A stretch of 64,000 nt of DNA from Dyadobacter sp. 50-39 (GCA_001898145.1 MKSR01000048.1:62001-126000), one strand, 5' to 3'; counted from the stretch's first letter, positions 53,724-63,342 are shown. The notes: generated from the letters alone by a model not told the origin. Numbers and translations are program-made.

Positions 53724-54374
53724 ATGATTCAGTATCTGCTTATTGACTCCCTGCTACTCGGGGTACAGCATTCTTTCGAACCCGACCATATGGCTGCGGT
53801 TTCGGTCCTTGCGACGGAACAAGGGAAGGGATCCGGCCAGCAGGGTGCAGCCCCGCGGAGACCGGTTCGCTGGAAACTTATCTGGCTGTCGTCGCATTGG
53901 GCACTGGGGCATTCGTTTACACTCATTTTGTTTGCCGTACTGGTGCTTTTGCTCAAATCGACCATGTCGCTGCACATCGCCGACCGTGTAGAAATGCTGG
54001 TTGGTCCACTGATGATCTGGCTTGGTATCCTGGCGATCCGGCGGAATTTCAAGGCCGCATCACCGGCTCCCGCCGAACGTAAAGTCAGCCGTTCGTTCTG
54101 GGTCGGAATGGTTCATGGCCTCGCGGGTACGGGCGGTGCGTGCACGGTTGCCCTTACCCTGGCCGCGCGCGATGCTATGACAGCCGTGTGGATCATTGTT
54201 TTGCAAAGTCTGGGCATTATCCTTTCCATGTCGACCTATGGCTATTTTTTCGCCTTTTCCGTCGGGCGTTTTGCCGGCAAGCGCGAACGTTTTCTGATGG
54301 TCGTCAACTACCTGGTGGGTGCCTTTTCCATCCTGATCGGAGCTGTTACCCTTTTTGAATCATTTCAATTCTAA
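53724..54374 (+). CDS. Nickel/cobalt-type permease (HoxN/UreH-like)
   Basis: 217 residues from ATG 53724 (a GTG at 53712 is possible). Six hydrophobic helices. LLGVQHSFEPDHMAAV is the His-x4-Asp-His signature of NiCoT and UreH-type metal transporters, and SSHWALGHSFTLILF and VGMVHGLAGTGGACTV carry further His/Gly motifs of the family. Because its mRNA begins with a cobalamin riboswitch and it precedes btuB, cobalt import for B12 synthesis is the most likely role. Export of metal is the alternative for this group. The gene ends 3 bp before btuB. Confidence 0.85.
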   Translation: MIQYLLIDSLLLGVQHSFEPDHMAAVSVLATEQGKGSGQQGAAPRRPVRWKLIWLSSHWALGHSFTLILFAVLVLLLKSTMSLHIADRVEMLVGPLMIWLGILAIRRNFKAASPAPAERKVSRSFWVGMVHGLAGTGGACTVALTLAARDAMTAVWIIVLQSLGIILSMSTYGYFFAFSVGRFAGKRERFLMVVNYLVGAFSILIGAVTLFESFQF

Positions 54375-54377
54375 ACA

Positions 54378-56582
54378 ATGCATAGCCCATTTTACCGCCC
54401 ACTCCGCCGATCTGCCGGCGGCTGGCTTTTCTCTATCCTGGCCATTTCAAATGTTGCCGTTCCGACAGCTTCCGCCCAGGAAAGCAGCGCCGATTCTTCG
54501 GGCAAAAAACTGCTAGACCCCGTCGTGGTAACGGCTACGCGTTTTGAAACCAAAAAGGAAAAAATCGCTCAAAAGCTCGATATCATTACCCGAGAAGATA
54601 TTCAAATGACGCCGTCCGTGGACATTACCGATATTGTGAGAAAAACGGCTGCGGTAGACGTTATCCAGTACCCCAACTTGTCCTCCGGCATCGGCATCAG
54701 GGGCTTTCGTCCGCAATTTTCGGGGTTAAATCAAAGGACTCTGCTGCTGATCGACGGCCGCCCTGCCGGTGCTACCAACCTCTCGCAGATCAACCTGAAT
54801 GGCATCGAACGCATTGAAGTACTGAAAGGCCCCGCCTCTTCGCTTTACGGTTCGCAGGCGATGGGCGGCGTGATCAATGTGATCACCCAGCGCTCGAAAG
54901 GGACACCGGGTGGTAACGCATTCCTGGAATATGGTAGTTTTAAAACTATACAAATGGGCGTGAACACCGGGGGCAATATTACGTCCAGACTGGATTACGA
55001 CCTGTCATTCAGCTACCTGGAAAGGTCCAGGGACTTTAAAATCGGCGACGACAACTGGCTCCGCAATGCATTCGGGTACCGGCATGCACGGAAGAACTAC
55101 TCCGACCGGCCGGCCGTCGAAACCGATGAAACAACGGGAGATGGCCAACGGCGTCCATTTACCAAACTCCATTATTTTTCGGGTGCATTGCGGTTAGGCT
55201 ATCAGATCACCGAGCATTGGCGTGTGGATGTGCGCGGGGAACAATTCCAGGCGAGGGATGTAGAATCGCCGGGCGAGCTATCTTCCGGAAGCACAGAGGC
55301 CAGTACCAAGGATGTTGACCGGCGCGCGCTGGATATCTCGCTCACCGGCCAGATCGGCCAGCATAGTCCGAGCGTTAAAATGTATGCCTCCGAGGAAAAC
55401 ACCCGAAATTACACGCAGAATGCATCGGGCAAACCGGTGATACCATTCCGTTCAGCGCAAGGTCATAACGCATGGAAAGGCGTTCAGGTGAAAGATGTCT
55501 GGAAACTCGGCAGGCATTCGGTGATATTGGGGTACGATTATCTCCATGCGTCCACCAACAGTCGCCGCTGGACCAATGACACCACCGAGCGGGCTCCTAC
55601 CCAACCGGAATATGCATTGATTTCCAGCGCATTCTTTGCACAAGCGCTGCTGAATGTGGGTAAAATCACCCTGCAACCGGGTATCCGCATCGACCACATT
55701 ACCTTCGATGTCCGCGAAACGCCCTTGTTACCTACCTACAAAGCCGGTAAAAAGACGACGCCATTCACCAGTCCGAGTATGGGCATTACTTACGCCCTCC
55801 TACCCTCGCTCCGCCTGAAAGCCAATATCGGCCGGGCGTTCGTCACTACCGATGCATATAGTGTTGCCGGTTATAATGAAGTCCGCGACGCCAAGGGCAG
55901 GATCGCCGTCACCGCCGGTAATCCGGACCTCAAAAACGAAAGCAGTCTGAGCTGGGACCTCGGCCTCGATTTCCATAAACCGCAATCCGGCTTCGCTGCC
56001 AATGTGACTTTTTACAACACAAAAGTCGAGAACCGGATAGCCAAGATCATTAAAGTTGTGAATGAACCTTTGGAAAACGGCGACGTCATCACTTCAAGAG
56101 CCACATTCGTGAATGCCGCCGACGCGGAGATCACCGGTTTCGAGACTGAACTATCGTACGACTTCGGTGCCAGGAGCAGTTATCGCTATTCCCTGAAAGC
56201 ATTTTGGAACGGTAATTCCATAATTAAAGCCAAAGAGCTCATTGTGGGCACCGACGCGTCCCAACTGCGGCGCGACATTCAGAACGTCGCACGCAATACT
56301 TTCAATTTCGGATTGGCTTATGATAATCTAAAATGGCTGCAACTGCGCCTTTCGGGAAGAGCGATCGGAACGAGGAAGGACATCGACTACACCGACCCCA
56401 TCAACCCGGAGATCGAATATCCGCAATACATGGTACTGGATTTCGTGGCGCAGTTCAAGATTTCAGGCGGCCATACCATCTCATTGAAATTAAACAACCT
56501 GACCGACGAAAATTACTACGAAAAACGAGGATACAACCTACCCGGACGGGCAGTATCGATGCGGTATGTGAAGAGTTTTTAA
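54378..56582 (+). CDS. btuB: BtuB-like TonB-dependent outer-membrane receptor
   Basis: 734 residues. A signal peptide (to about residue 34) ends SAQE. A plug domain follows (DPVVVTATRFETKKEKIAQK as the TonB-box region; INLNGIERIEVLKGPASSLYGSQAMGGVINVIT as two plug motifs, shortened here to their hallmarks), then a 22-strand barrel ending NYYEKRGYNLPGRAVSMRYVKSF. Location behind a cobalamin riboswitch and the permease gene supports corrinoid uptake. There is no CarboxypepD_reg extension, unlike SusC proteins. The last residues end in Phe as needed for barrel insertion. Confidence 0.9.
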   Translation: MHSPFYRPLRRSAGGWLFSILAISNVAVPTASAQESSADSSGKKLLDPVVVTATRFETKKEKIAQKLDIITREDIQMTPSVDITDIVRKTAAVDVIQYPNLSSGIGIRGFRPQFSGLNQRTLLLIDGRPAGATNLSQINLNGIERIEVLKGPASSLYGSQAMGGVINVITQRSKGTPGGNAFLEYGSFKTIQMGVNTGGNITSRLDYDLSFSYLERSRDFKIGDDNWLRNAFGYRHARKNYSDRPAVETDETTGDGQRRPFTKLHYFSGALRLGYQITEHWRVDVRGEQFQARDVESPGELSSGSTEASTKDVDRRALDISLTGQIGQHSPSVKMYASEENTRNYTQNASGKPVIPFRSAQGHNAWKGVQVKDVWKLGRHSVILGYDYLHASTNSRRWTNDTTERAPTQPEYALISSAFFAQALLNVGKITLQPGIRIDHITFDVRETPLLPTYKAGKKTTPFTSPSMGITYALLPSLRLKANIGRAFVTTDAYSVAGYNEVRDAKGRIAVTAGNPDLKNESSLSWDLGLDFHKPQSGFAANVTFYNTKVENRIAKIIKVVNEPLENGDVITSRATFVNAADAEITGFETELSYDFGARSSYRYSLKAFWNGNSIIKAKELIVGTDASQLRRDIQNVARNTFNFGLAYDNLKWLQLRLSGRAIGTRKDIDYTDPINPEIEYPQYMVLDFVAQFKISGGHTISLKLNNLTDENYYEKRGYNLPGRAVSMRYVKSF

Positions 56583-56594
56583 CTGAACGAAAGC

Positions 56595-56783
56595 CTATTC
56601 AGCCTTACCTGCTGAATCGGCTTTCTCCTTTGCAAGTTGAGCTTTGCGAGCGAGGAACCAACTGCTCATCCATTGTCTGTCCTCCTCGGATCTGTTCCCC
56701 TCCCAATGCATCATCGGGCCTTTGGGGTCTCCAAATTCCCATTCTTCAGCCGTTCCTTCGGTTCGCTTTGATATAGATTCCAT
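56595..56783 (-). CDS. Small acidic/Trp-rich protein of unknown function
   Basis: 62 residues: EWEFGDPKGPMMHWEGNRSE and WMSSWFLARKAQLAKEK. It has four Trp, no signal or membrane segment. It may be a real short gene: the frame is the only one that makes sense between btuB and the acetyltransferase gene and it uses the same strand as the latter, 17 bp downstream. No family is recognised. Confidence 0.5.
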   Translation of the reverse strand: MESISKRTEGTAEEWEFGDPKGPMMHWEGNRSEEDRQWMSSWFLARKAQLAKEKADSAGKAE

Positions 56784-56800
56784 AGTTCAATTTAAGTAAA

Positions 56801-57277
56801 TTAGAAATACAAATCAATAAGTTTCATCGCATTAGTGGTCTCAATGATCATGCGTAATCCAAAGAGATGTGTTGCACCAAGCCGCTGATAGTATGGAATC
56901 AATCTGTTCTTCGCATCGAAATAAATGCACCCATCAAGGCCATTGTCCGCAGATACTTTACAGCATAATGCAACCATCGCTTTTCCGACACCCTGATACG
57001 CAGGTTTCCCACGCTTATTAGAAGCACAAACTTCCATATTGGCACATTCAAGGGCGCCCTGAGTGGGTGTAAAAGCTACCAGCCCCTGAATCCCTGACTT
57101 TCCGGCTACTTGCAGTTTATACACCGTGTACTTCTTTCGAAGTGCAAAAAAGTTGAAGACAAAATCATGTCTCGATTCACTCAGATCGCCCGGTCTCGCC
57201 GGCGACGCCACGGCGTCCACTTTCTGGCCCGTTGCATTCAAAGTAAGAGCCGATGAGAGTGTGTATATTTTATTCAT
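56801..57277 (-). CDS. GNAT-like N-acetyltransferase
   Basis: 158 residues. YQGVGKAMVALCCKVSADN is the acetyl-CoA loop (Q-x-x-G-x-G/A) with the following helix, and YYQRLGATHLFGLRMIIE is the C-terminal strand with the family's YxxxG pattern. The N-terminal half (FFALRKKYTVYKLQVAGKSG and IQGLVAFTP) fits the central strands. The substrate is unknown. It is transcribed towards the SusD gene region, opposite to btuB, and may share a transcript with the small gene at 56595. Confidence 0.75.
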   Translation of the reverse strand: MNKIYTLSSALTLNATGQKVDAVASPARPGDLSESRHDFVFNFFALRKKYTVYKLQVAGKSGIQGLVAFTPTQGALECANMEVCASNKRGKPAYQGVGKAMVALCCKVSADNGLDGCIYFDAKNRLIPYYQRLGATHLFGLRMIIETTNAMKLIDLYF

Positions 57278-57335
57278 GGGACAAAAATAATGAGCCCGGT
57301 CGCAACGAACGGTTGTCGCTGCGACCGGCTGCTCA

Positions 57336-58820
57336 TTAGTATTTATCCCACCAATTCTTCGCCCCCTTACTATTTCTACCTCCTAATTTTTCCAATGCCG
57401 TTCGGTAATGCGCACCGTTGAGAGAGTCTTCTACGAGCGGGTAGGTCATACGTCCGGAGATGTCAGTAACGTCCGGGTCGAGGGAGCCGTCGGCAGGGAG
57501 GGCGAAAATAGCCTTGCCGGTGACCGGGTCTTTAAAATCAAGGCGGAGCCGTTCGAGCCACCCCTGAATACCCTGGGTATACATTGCTACCCATTTTTGA
57601 GAACCGATGCTATCCTTCCATTTTGCGGCATTGTAAGGCACCTTTTTAAGGTACGCCGCAATGTTTTCATCCCGTATGCCGGCAAAGCGCATGGACGCCG
57701 CAACACCTTCCTGGTAATACTGGGCTGCGGTGCCGGTGAGCCCTGCTTTCAAGTCCCGGGCCTGAATTTCGGCCAGCATGAATTTGACTTCCGCCAGATC
57801 GAGCCAGACGGTCGGTGCGGTGGCGCCTATCGCGTAGTTGGAAGGCAAACTGACGAGCGTCGGGTCGCCGTTGGAGCTCGCATCGCTGCTTTCCTGACCA
57901 TACACCTCACCGACGTACTCGTCGGTATCCAGCAACGGTTCGGCAAAAACAGGGAGCCGGGGATCATTGTACAGTTTGAGATAGTCGATAAAAGGCTTCG
58001 ACATCGAGAAATCGACCCGCACTTTGAATGCCTGGTTCATCGGATTGTTGTTGGGCGGCGAAGGCAGCCAGCGGAACAGCGCACTCTGCTCCTGGGTGCC
58101 GATGATACCGCCATTGGCAGGATCGAGCGCCTTTTTGATCGCTTCTGTGGCCTCGGCAGGCTTCACGTCTATCATCCGCAACGCAATGCGAAGGCGGAAC
58201 GAATTGGCAAAGCGTTTCCAGGCCGTCACGTCGCCGCCGTAGAGTATGTCCCCCGAAGCGTAGCTCGGCTGTGCTGCATCCAGCGTTTTCACCTGCTCCT
58301 CCAAAGTTGCCAGCAAACCGGCATAGACTTCCTCCCCTGTGTTGTAGGAAGGGGTCACATCGTCGGCGTTCAACGCTTCGGTATAGGGGATCGGGCCGCC
58401 GTAAATGTCGGTCAGGAAATGGTAAGTGTAAGCTTTCATGATCTCGGCGATGGCGATGCGGTTTTTGTAACCCGGCCATTGCGACTCCCGCTCCACCTTC
58501 TGGGCTTCGTGCAGCTCGTTCAGCACGTCGACGTAAAAGGTGTTCCACATAATCTGGTTCGAATTTTCCCGGATCTGGTAGCGGCTTTCCTCGGAATAGT
58601 AAGTAGAAGACCAGTATTGGGCATAATACATCCCGAAGCGGCCATTGTTCCACTCGTCGGTGACGTTGGTGGAGAAATTGTATTGCGCATTCGTCAGCAA
58701 TTGTGCCGAGGTGGCACTTTCCGCCCGGTTGGGATCAGTGTTCATTTCTTCAAAACCGTCGGTACAGGCCAGCACCGATGTCAGCAGGAATGCGGTAGTG
58801 ATTTTCCTGATATTTTTCAT
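57336..58820 (-). CDS. SusD/RagB-like outer-membrane nutrient-binding lipoprotein
   Basis: 494 residues from Met 58820; a longer frame runs into the SusC gene. The lipoprotein signal is MKNIRKITTAFLLTSVLAC (acylated Cys 19). DGFEEMNTDPNRAESATSAQ is the typical start of the SusD-like_2 group, with TPR-like helices after that and a conserved YTYHFLTDIYGGPIPYTEAL segment. SusD proteins cap the SusC barrel and bind the nutrient. No glycosidase or other polymer-degrading enzyme is next to it, so the substrate is unknown. Confidence 0.93.
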   Translation of the reverse strand: MKNIRKITTAFLLTSVLACTDGFEEMNTDPNRAESATSAQLLTNAQYNFSTNVTDEWNNGRFGMYYAQYWSSTYYSEESRYQIRENSNQIMWNTFYVDVLNELHEAQKVERESQWPGYKNRIAIAEIMKAYTYHFLTDIYGGPIPYTEALNADDVTPSYNTGEEVYAGLLATLEEQVKTLDAAQPSYASGDILYGGDVTAWKRFANSFRLRIALRMIDVKPAEATEAIKKALDPANGGIIGTQEQSALFRWLPSPPNNNPMNQAFKVRVDFSMSKPFIDYLKLYNDPRLPVFAEPLLDTDEYVGEVYGQESSDASSNGDPTLVSLPSNYAIGATAPTVWLDLAEVKFMLAEIQARDLKAGLTGTAAQYYQEGVAASMRFAGIRDENIAAYLKKVPYNAAKWKDSIGSQKWVAMYTQGIQGWLERLRLDFKDPVTGKAIFALPADGSLDPDVTDISGRMTYPLVEDSLNGAHYRTALEKLGGRNSKGAKNWWDKY

Positions 58821-58831
58821 AGCTGTTTTAT

Positions 58832-61800
58832 TTAAAATCCGAAAGAAACATTCACACCCATCGAGCGGACAGAGGGCAATGCACCGCCTTCGAGTCCCTG
58901 CCAGTTGGAAATGGAATTGGTGATTGCAGTAGGATCGACGTGTTTGGAATTTGATTTGATCAACCACAGATTCCTGCCCACGACCGATACCCGCACTTTG
59001 TTAAAGGGTGTTTTGGAAACCCAGCCGACCGGCAGACTGTAACCCAGGCTGATCTCCCGCAGATAGATGTAGCTCGCATCCACCACATCGATCGAGTTGA
59101 TATTATAGCCGCCATTTCCGTTGCTGCTGAAATGATTGCGGGCTGGAATGGCCACGTCGTTAGGTGTACCGTCTTCTTTGACGCCCTCCGCAATGATCCC
59201 ATCCTCGCGAATGCTGCCGACCGCGGTTTCTTCCAGGATGCCGGTTTCCCTTCCAAACATTTGCGTCGTCGAAAAGAAGCTCCCGCCTTTCTGGAAATCT
59301 ACAAGCGCCGAAAGATTGAAGTTTTTATAGCGTAATGCGTTGATTACCCCACCTGTAAACGACGGCAGCACCGAGCCGAGTACCTTCTGTTCGTCGGAGC
59401 GCAGGTAAACGCCGTCCTCGTTCACCACCTTCTGGCCTTTTTCGTTGTACACAAAATCATAACCCACAATAGAGCCGAACGACTCCCCTTCACGAGCTTC
59501 CAGCTGCACGGCAAACGACGCATTGGCGAGTACCATCGTTTTCTGGTCCGTTGTAAGCCTTACGATCCTGTTATTGTTCTTCGCCCAGTTGAGAGTAATG
59601 TCCCATTTGAAATTTTCAGTCGACACGGGCGCGGCATTCAGGCTCAGTTCGATGCCCTTGTTTTGCAGCAAACCCGCATTCACGTACTTATAGGTAGCGC
59701 CCGTCGCCGCCGACCGGCTCAACGGGATGATCTGGTTGCGGGTGCGTCGGTTGTAATACGACAAGTTAAGGCCTACCCGGTTGTTCAGGACTTTCAATTC
59801 GGTGCCGAATTCATATTCCGAGGTAATCTCCGGTTTCAGGTTCGCATTCGGCAATGTATTGGGTACCGACACCCGGGAGTCCGTACCGAATGGCTGGTAC
59901 AGCAGGTACGCGAGCGTCACATTGTAGGGATCGGTGTCGTTACCCACCTGTGCAAGCGCCGCACGGAGTTTCAGGAAGTTCAGCCAGTTGGCATCGATGA
60001 GGCCGGAAGCAATCCACGACACCGACCCGGATGGGTAGAAATACGAATTGTGCTTCACCGGCAGCGTCGACGACCAGTCGTTCCGGGCGCCCAGGTCGAG
60101 GAACAGCATGTCTTTATACCCCAATGATGAGCTGGCGAACACGGAGTTAATGCGCTTTTTAGTTTTCCAGTCAGTAATATCCGGCCGCCCCATCGACGCC
60201 TCCAGGCTGAACACATTGGAGCTCAGGCCATCCACCGTTTTCGAGATCAGCGTGGAACCAGTACGCGTCATCCGGTTTACGCCCAGGTTTGCATTCCATG
60301 AAAAGTCTTTGCCAAACGCTTTGTTGTAAGATAACAGACCCTGAAAGTTATTCTCCAAATGGCCGTATTTACTCAGCCAGTATTGCGAGGTATATTGTGA
60401 GCCGATGGCTACCCTTTCTTCCTGTGTCTCAAAATAGGTATCCGTCATATATTTCAGCTCCGCAGTAAGCCCTTCGGCAAGTTTATAGCTGGCGGCGAGG
60501 TTGCCGAAAACACGGGTACGGCCGTCGGTTTCATAGTTTTTATACCTTACCCAATAGGGGTTGTTCGAAAACAGGGGCGTCGGGTTAAACCACGACGACC
60601 GGTTCCAGGAAAGCTGTGTCCCGTCTGGCAGCTCATATTCCTTCAACTTGTTGAAATCGATCTGCCGCTGGCCCCATTGGGTGAACTGCACCATCACGTT
60701 GGCGCCATCGTCGCTATAACCGGTACCGGGCCTTCCCTTGGCCGAATGGGTCACGAAATTGGCGGAACCGGAGACCGTCAGGTTCTTAATGGCTTCATAG
60801 CTCGCATTGATACTCGCGTTATGCCGTACGAGTCTGGAATTGGGAAGGATGAATTTCTGGTCAAAATTGGAATACGAAATGCGGTAGGAGCCTTTATCAT
60901 TGGCACCATCCAGCGACACATTGTGATTGAAAGTGCTTCCTGTTTCAAAAAAGCTTCTGATATTATCCGGTTGCGCCACCCAGGGCACTACCTTCCCGAA
61001 ATCGGGGTTCTTGCTATCCTTATCCCAGCTCCAATAAGGCCGGTAGAGCTGCCCCTCGAATTTCGGCCCCCAAGACTCATCGGTGGCATATTGCGGCAGC
61101 AAATCATAGCGCCCCCGTCCGTCGTTATCGTCATAATTACCCTTGCGGTCGTCCGGGAAAGCTTCGGGGTTATCATTGTAATACAACTTTTGAAAGCGCC
61201 GGCCGCCGCCGTACTTGTTCTGGTAACGCGGCAGCTTGTACACCTTGTCGATATTATAACCAAATGAATAGGACAGGTTGGGTTTGCGCGATTTGCCGCC
61301 TTTCTTCGTCGTGACCACGATCACCCCGTTGGAGCCGCGGCTTCCGTACAATGCCGTAGCGGCGGCACCTTTCAGTACCGTCACATTCTCGACGTCACCG
61401 GGGTTCAAATCCTGGATGGAATTGCCGAAATCATAGCCGCCGGCGCCGCGCTGCTGTTCCAGTGAGTTGGTATTGCGGTTTTCCATGGGCATTCCGTCGA
61501 CGACAAACAGGGGATTGTTGTTGCCATAGATCGTGTTGATCCCCCGGATGTTGATTTTCGCCGAACCGCCCATCGAGCCGGTGTTTCCTGCTACCTGGAC
61601 GCCGGCGAGCTTGCCCGAGAGCGAATGCACGAGGTTGGCCTCGCGCACATTACTCAGCTCTCCCCCATCCAGTTTCTGCGCCCCGAAACCGATCGACTTC
61701 TCCTCCCGCCTGATTCCGAGCGCGGTGACCACCACCTCGCCCAGCTGCCGGGTATCCTGCACCAGTGACACATCGAGCCTCGAACGACTGTCCACTTTGA

Positions 61801-62047
61801 TTTCCTGTGTTTCAAAACCGATGTAGCTGAAAACCAACACCGTGGTATCGCTGCCGACTTTAATTGAATATTCGCCGTTCCCGTTGGTCTGCGTGCCGAT
61901 GTTCGCATTCCTGACCTTGATATTAACTCCCGCAAGCGCGGTACCATCGTCCTGGGCGGTTACCGAGCCGGTCACCATCCTTTCCTGTGCGATCGCATGC
62001 ATTGCAGGGAGCAAAAGCATGCACCAGAGTGAATAGATATTTTTCAT
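58832..62047 (-). CDS. SusC/RagA TonB-linked outer-membrane transporter
   Basis: 1071 residues from Met 62047 (the frame is open upstream but this Met starts the signal peptide ending AIAQ). Order: CarboxypepD_reg domain (VTGSVTAQDDGTALAGVNIK), plug domain (GEVVVTALGIRREEKSIGFG; DNVTVLKGAAATALYGSRG shape at VENVTVLKGAAATALYG), then a beta barrel ending NVSFGF. It forms the TonB-dependent import pair with the SusD protein 11 bp downstream. No ECF sigma factor or FecR gene is adjacent. Confidence 0.95.
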   Translation of the reverse strand: MKNIYSLWCMLLLPAMHAIAQERMVTGSVTAQDDGTALAGVNIKVRNANIGTQTNGNGEYSIKVGSDTTVLVFSYIGFETQEIKVDSRSRLDVSLVQDTRQLGEVVVTALGIRREEKSIGFGAQKLDGGELSNVREANLVHSLSGKLAGVQVAGNTGSMGGSAKINIRGINTIYGNNNPLFVVDGMPMENRNTNSLEQQRGAGGYDFGNSIQDLNPGDVENVTVLKGAAATALYGSRGSNGVIVVTTKKGGKSRKPNLSYSFGYNIDKVYKLPRYQNKYGGGRRFQKLYYNDNPEAFPDDRKGNYDDNDGRGRYDLLPQYATDESWGPKFEGQLYRPYWSWDKDSKNPDFGKVVPWVAQPDNIRSFFETGSTFNHNVSLDGANDKGSYRISYSNFDQKFILPNSRLVRHNASINASYEAIKNLTVSGSANFVTHSAKGRPGTGYSDDGANVMVQFTQWGQRQIDFNKLKEYELPDGTQLSWNRSSWFNPTPLFSNNPYWVRYKNYETDGRTRVFGNLAASYKLAEGLTAELKYMTDTYFETQEERVAIGSQYTSQYWLSKYGHLENNFQGLLSYNKAFGKDFSWNANLGVNRMTRTGSTLISKTVDGLSSNVFSLEASMGRPDITDWKTKKRINSVFASSSLGYKDMLFLDLGARNDWSSTLPVKHNSYFYPSGSVSWIASGLIDANWLNFLKLRAALAQVGNDTDPYNVTLAYLLYQPFGTDSRVSVPNTLPNANLKPEITSEYEFGTELKVLNNRVGLNLSYYNRRTRNQIIPLSRSAATGATYKYVNAGLLQNKGIELSLNAAPVSTENFKWDITLNWAKNNNRIVRLTTDQKTMVLANASFAVQLEAREGESFGSIVGYDFVYNEKGQKVVNEDGVYLRSDEQKVLGSVLPSFTGGVINALRYKNFNLSALVDFQKGGSFFSTTQMFGRETGILEETAVGSIREDGIIAEGVKEDGTPNDVAIPARNHFSSNGNGGYNINSIDVVDASYIYLREISLGYSLPVGWVSKTPFNKVRVSVVGRNLWLIKSNSKHVDPTAITNSISNWQGLEGGALPSVRSMGVNVSFGF

Positions 62048-62140
62048 GGTATGTATGGATTGGTAAAAAATAAGCAAGTAACGCCGGCGGAAGGACGCGG
62101 CAGGAGGACGAAGCCATGCAATGGACATAATGCTTCCTTT

Positions 62141-62161
62141 CACCGGCTTTGCAGGCCGGTG
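62141..62161. other. Hairpin in the 5' region of susC
   Basis: CACCGGC and GCCGGTG pair over a 7-nt loop, between the NTF2-like gene and susC. There is no T-run on the minus strand, so it may be a stabilising or regulatory element rather than a terminator. Confidence 0.4.
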
Positions 62162-62186
62162 CCGGAATGAATGAATGCGTTAATTT

Positions 62187-63107
62187 TTAACGAAACAGGC
62201 TGACCTGCTCTGCAACGATCTTCCAGCCTTCGGGCCGGTGCTGCCACACGCGGGTAAAGAATCCCTCCACGGTTTTGCCGCCTTTGACGGCCTTCGCCTT
62301 GCCATAACAATAAGCAAGGTCGCCCGCTTTGGAAATACCTTGTCCTGACCTGATAAATTGATATGATTGAATCGGCTGTTGTGCTACTGTCGCAAGCGCC
62401 TCCGCTTTGGTTTTGCCGAATGGCCGGTCGCTTCGGAGCAGCACCACTTCGTCGGCTACGAACTGTTTGTAAGCGTGGCCCGGGTCCTTTCCGACGACGG
62501 CCAGGAATGCATCTTCCACTTTCCAGGGCTGCGGGTTGCTGTCAGTGACCTTCGGAGTGGGCAAAATGTAGGCGTAAGCGGTGTTACTCTGCGGTTCCGG
62601 ATCGCGCTGGAATGCCTCCGTGGCATTTTGGGAGTGTATTACCCCACCGTCGAGCATTACCTTGAATTGCCCGGCCGCGTTCTTCTTCCAAACTGAAAAG
62701 AAATAGCCCGAAGCCACTGCATCCTGCGCCCGGTCGGCAAGGAACTGGAAAGGGCCGGACGTAAAGCCCATATCGCCTCCCTGTGAAACGTGACCGATGA
62801 TCGGATACCATTTCAACAGATCCTTCCCTCCTTTGAGCGCTTTACTGTATTGCGCTATGCCGTTCACGGCACCTTCGCCATTGAATATCACACCCGAACT
62901 GTCCAGGTAAGCGAGAAAAGCCGTCGGTACATCCGTTTCCACCGCCTTCGCAGCAAATGCCCTTTCTTCCCTGATCAACATCGCCAAATCCGGGTCGATC
63001 TGCTGTGACCATGCACTATATACGCAACCCAAGATCAACGAGGCACAGCAGGCCCACCGACGGAAAGGCCGGGCATTGCATGGGGTCACAGGTACAGGTT
63101 GGGACAT
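62187..63107 (-). CDS. Secreted protein with two NTF2-like (SnoaL/DUF4440) domains
   Basis: 306 residues. A signal peptide up to about residue 34 ends SAWS. Two repeats of similar shape follow: EERAFAAKAVETDVPTAFLAYLDSSG with GPFQFLADRAQDAVASGYFFSVWKK, and VEDAFLAVVGKDPGHAYKQFVADE with GDLAYCYGKAKAVKGGKTVEGFFTRVW. These match the DUF4440/SnoaL cone fold used by small binding proteins or polyketide cyclases. The function is unknown. The final WKIVAEQVSLFR is the typical ending. It precedes susC on the same strand, with about 140 bp between. Confidence 0.8.
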   Translation of the reverse strand: MSQPVPVTPCNARPFRRWACCASLILGCVYSAWSQQIDPDLAMLIREERAFAAKAVETDVPTAFLAYLDSSGVIFNGEGAVNGIAQYSKALKGGKDLLKWYPIIGHVSQGGDMGFTSGPFQFLADRAQDAVASGYFFSVWKKNAAGQFKVMLDGGVIHSQNATEAFQRDPEPQSNTAYAYILPTPKVTDSNPQPWKVEDAFLAVVGKDPGHAYKQFVADEVVLLRSDRPFGKTKAEALATVAQQPIQSYQFIRSGQGISKAGDLAYCYGKAKAVKGGKTVEGFFTRVWQHRPEGWKIVAEQVSLFR

Positions 63108-63288
63108 CAGGAACGATCTAGTTAGGAGTTATAGCACAATGATACAGGATGTTACGGAATTGTAAAAGCATCCTACCGGCCTATCGACGAACGACCTTAA
63201 GTATCGTCCAAATGCATTTGTAGAATAAAATTGTCGTACAAATGCTTCATTACGCCGTTTGTCTGTTTTTCCAGTGCCTTTAAACAAA

Positions 63289-63322
63289 CAATCCCGCCCC
63301 CGGAAACCGGAGAACGGGATTG
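63289..63322 (-). terminator. Rho-independent terminator of the CHRD gene
   Basis: CAATCCCG and CGGGATTG pair with an inner CCGG/CCGG helix; on the minus strand TTTGTTT follows. It lies about 20 bp after the stop codon at 63343. Confidence 0.8.
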
Positions 63323-63342
63323 CATGCACTATTCTGACGCGA

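Noticed and set aside
57408-58835. 475-residue plus-strand ORF opposite susD
   Set aside because: Antisense shadow of the SusD gene with Arg-rich low-complexity composition.
63129-63329. 66-residue minus-strand ORF between the NTF2-like and CHRD genes
   Set aside because: It overlaps the terminator hairpin and has no recognisable features.
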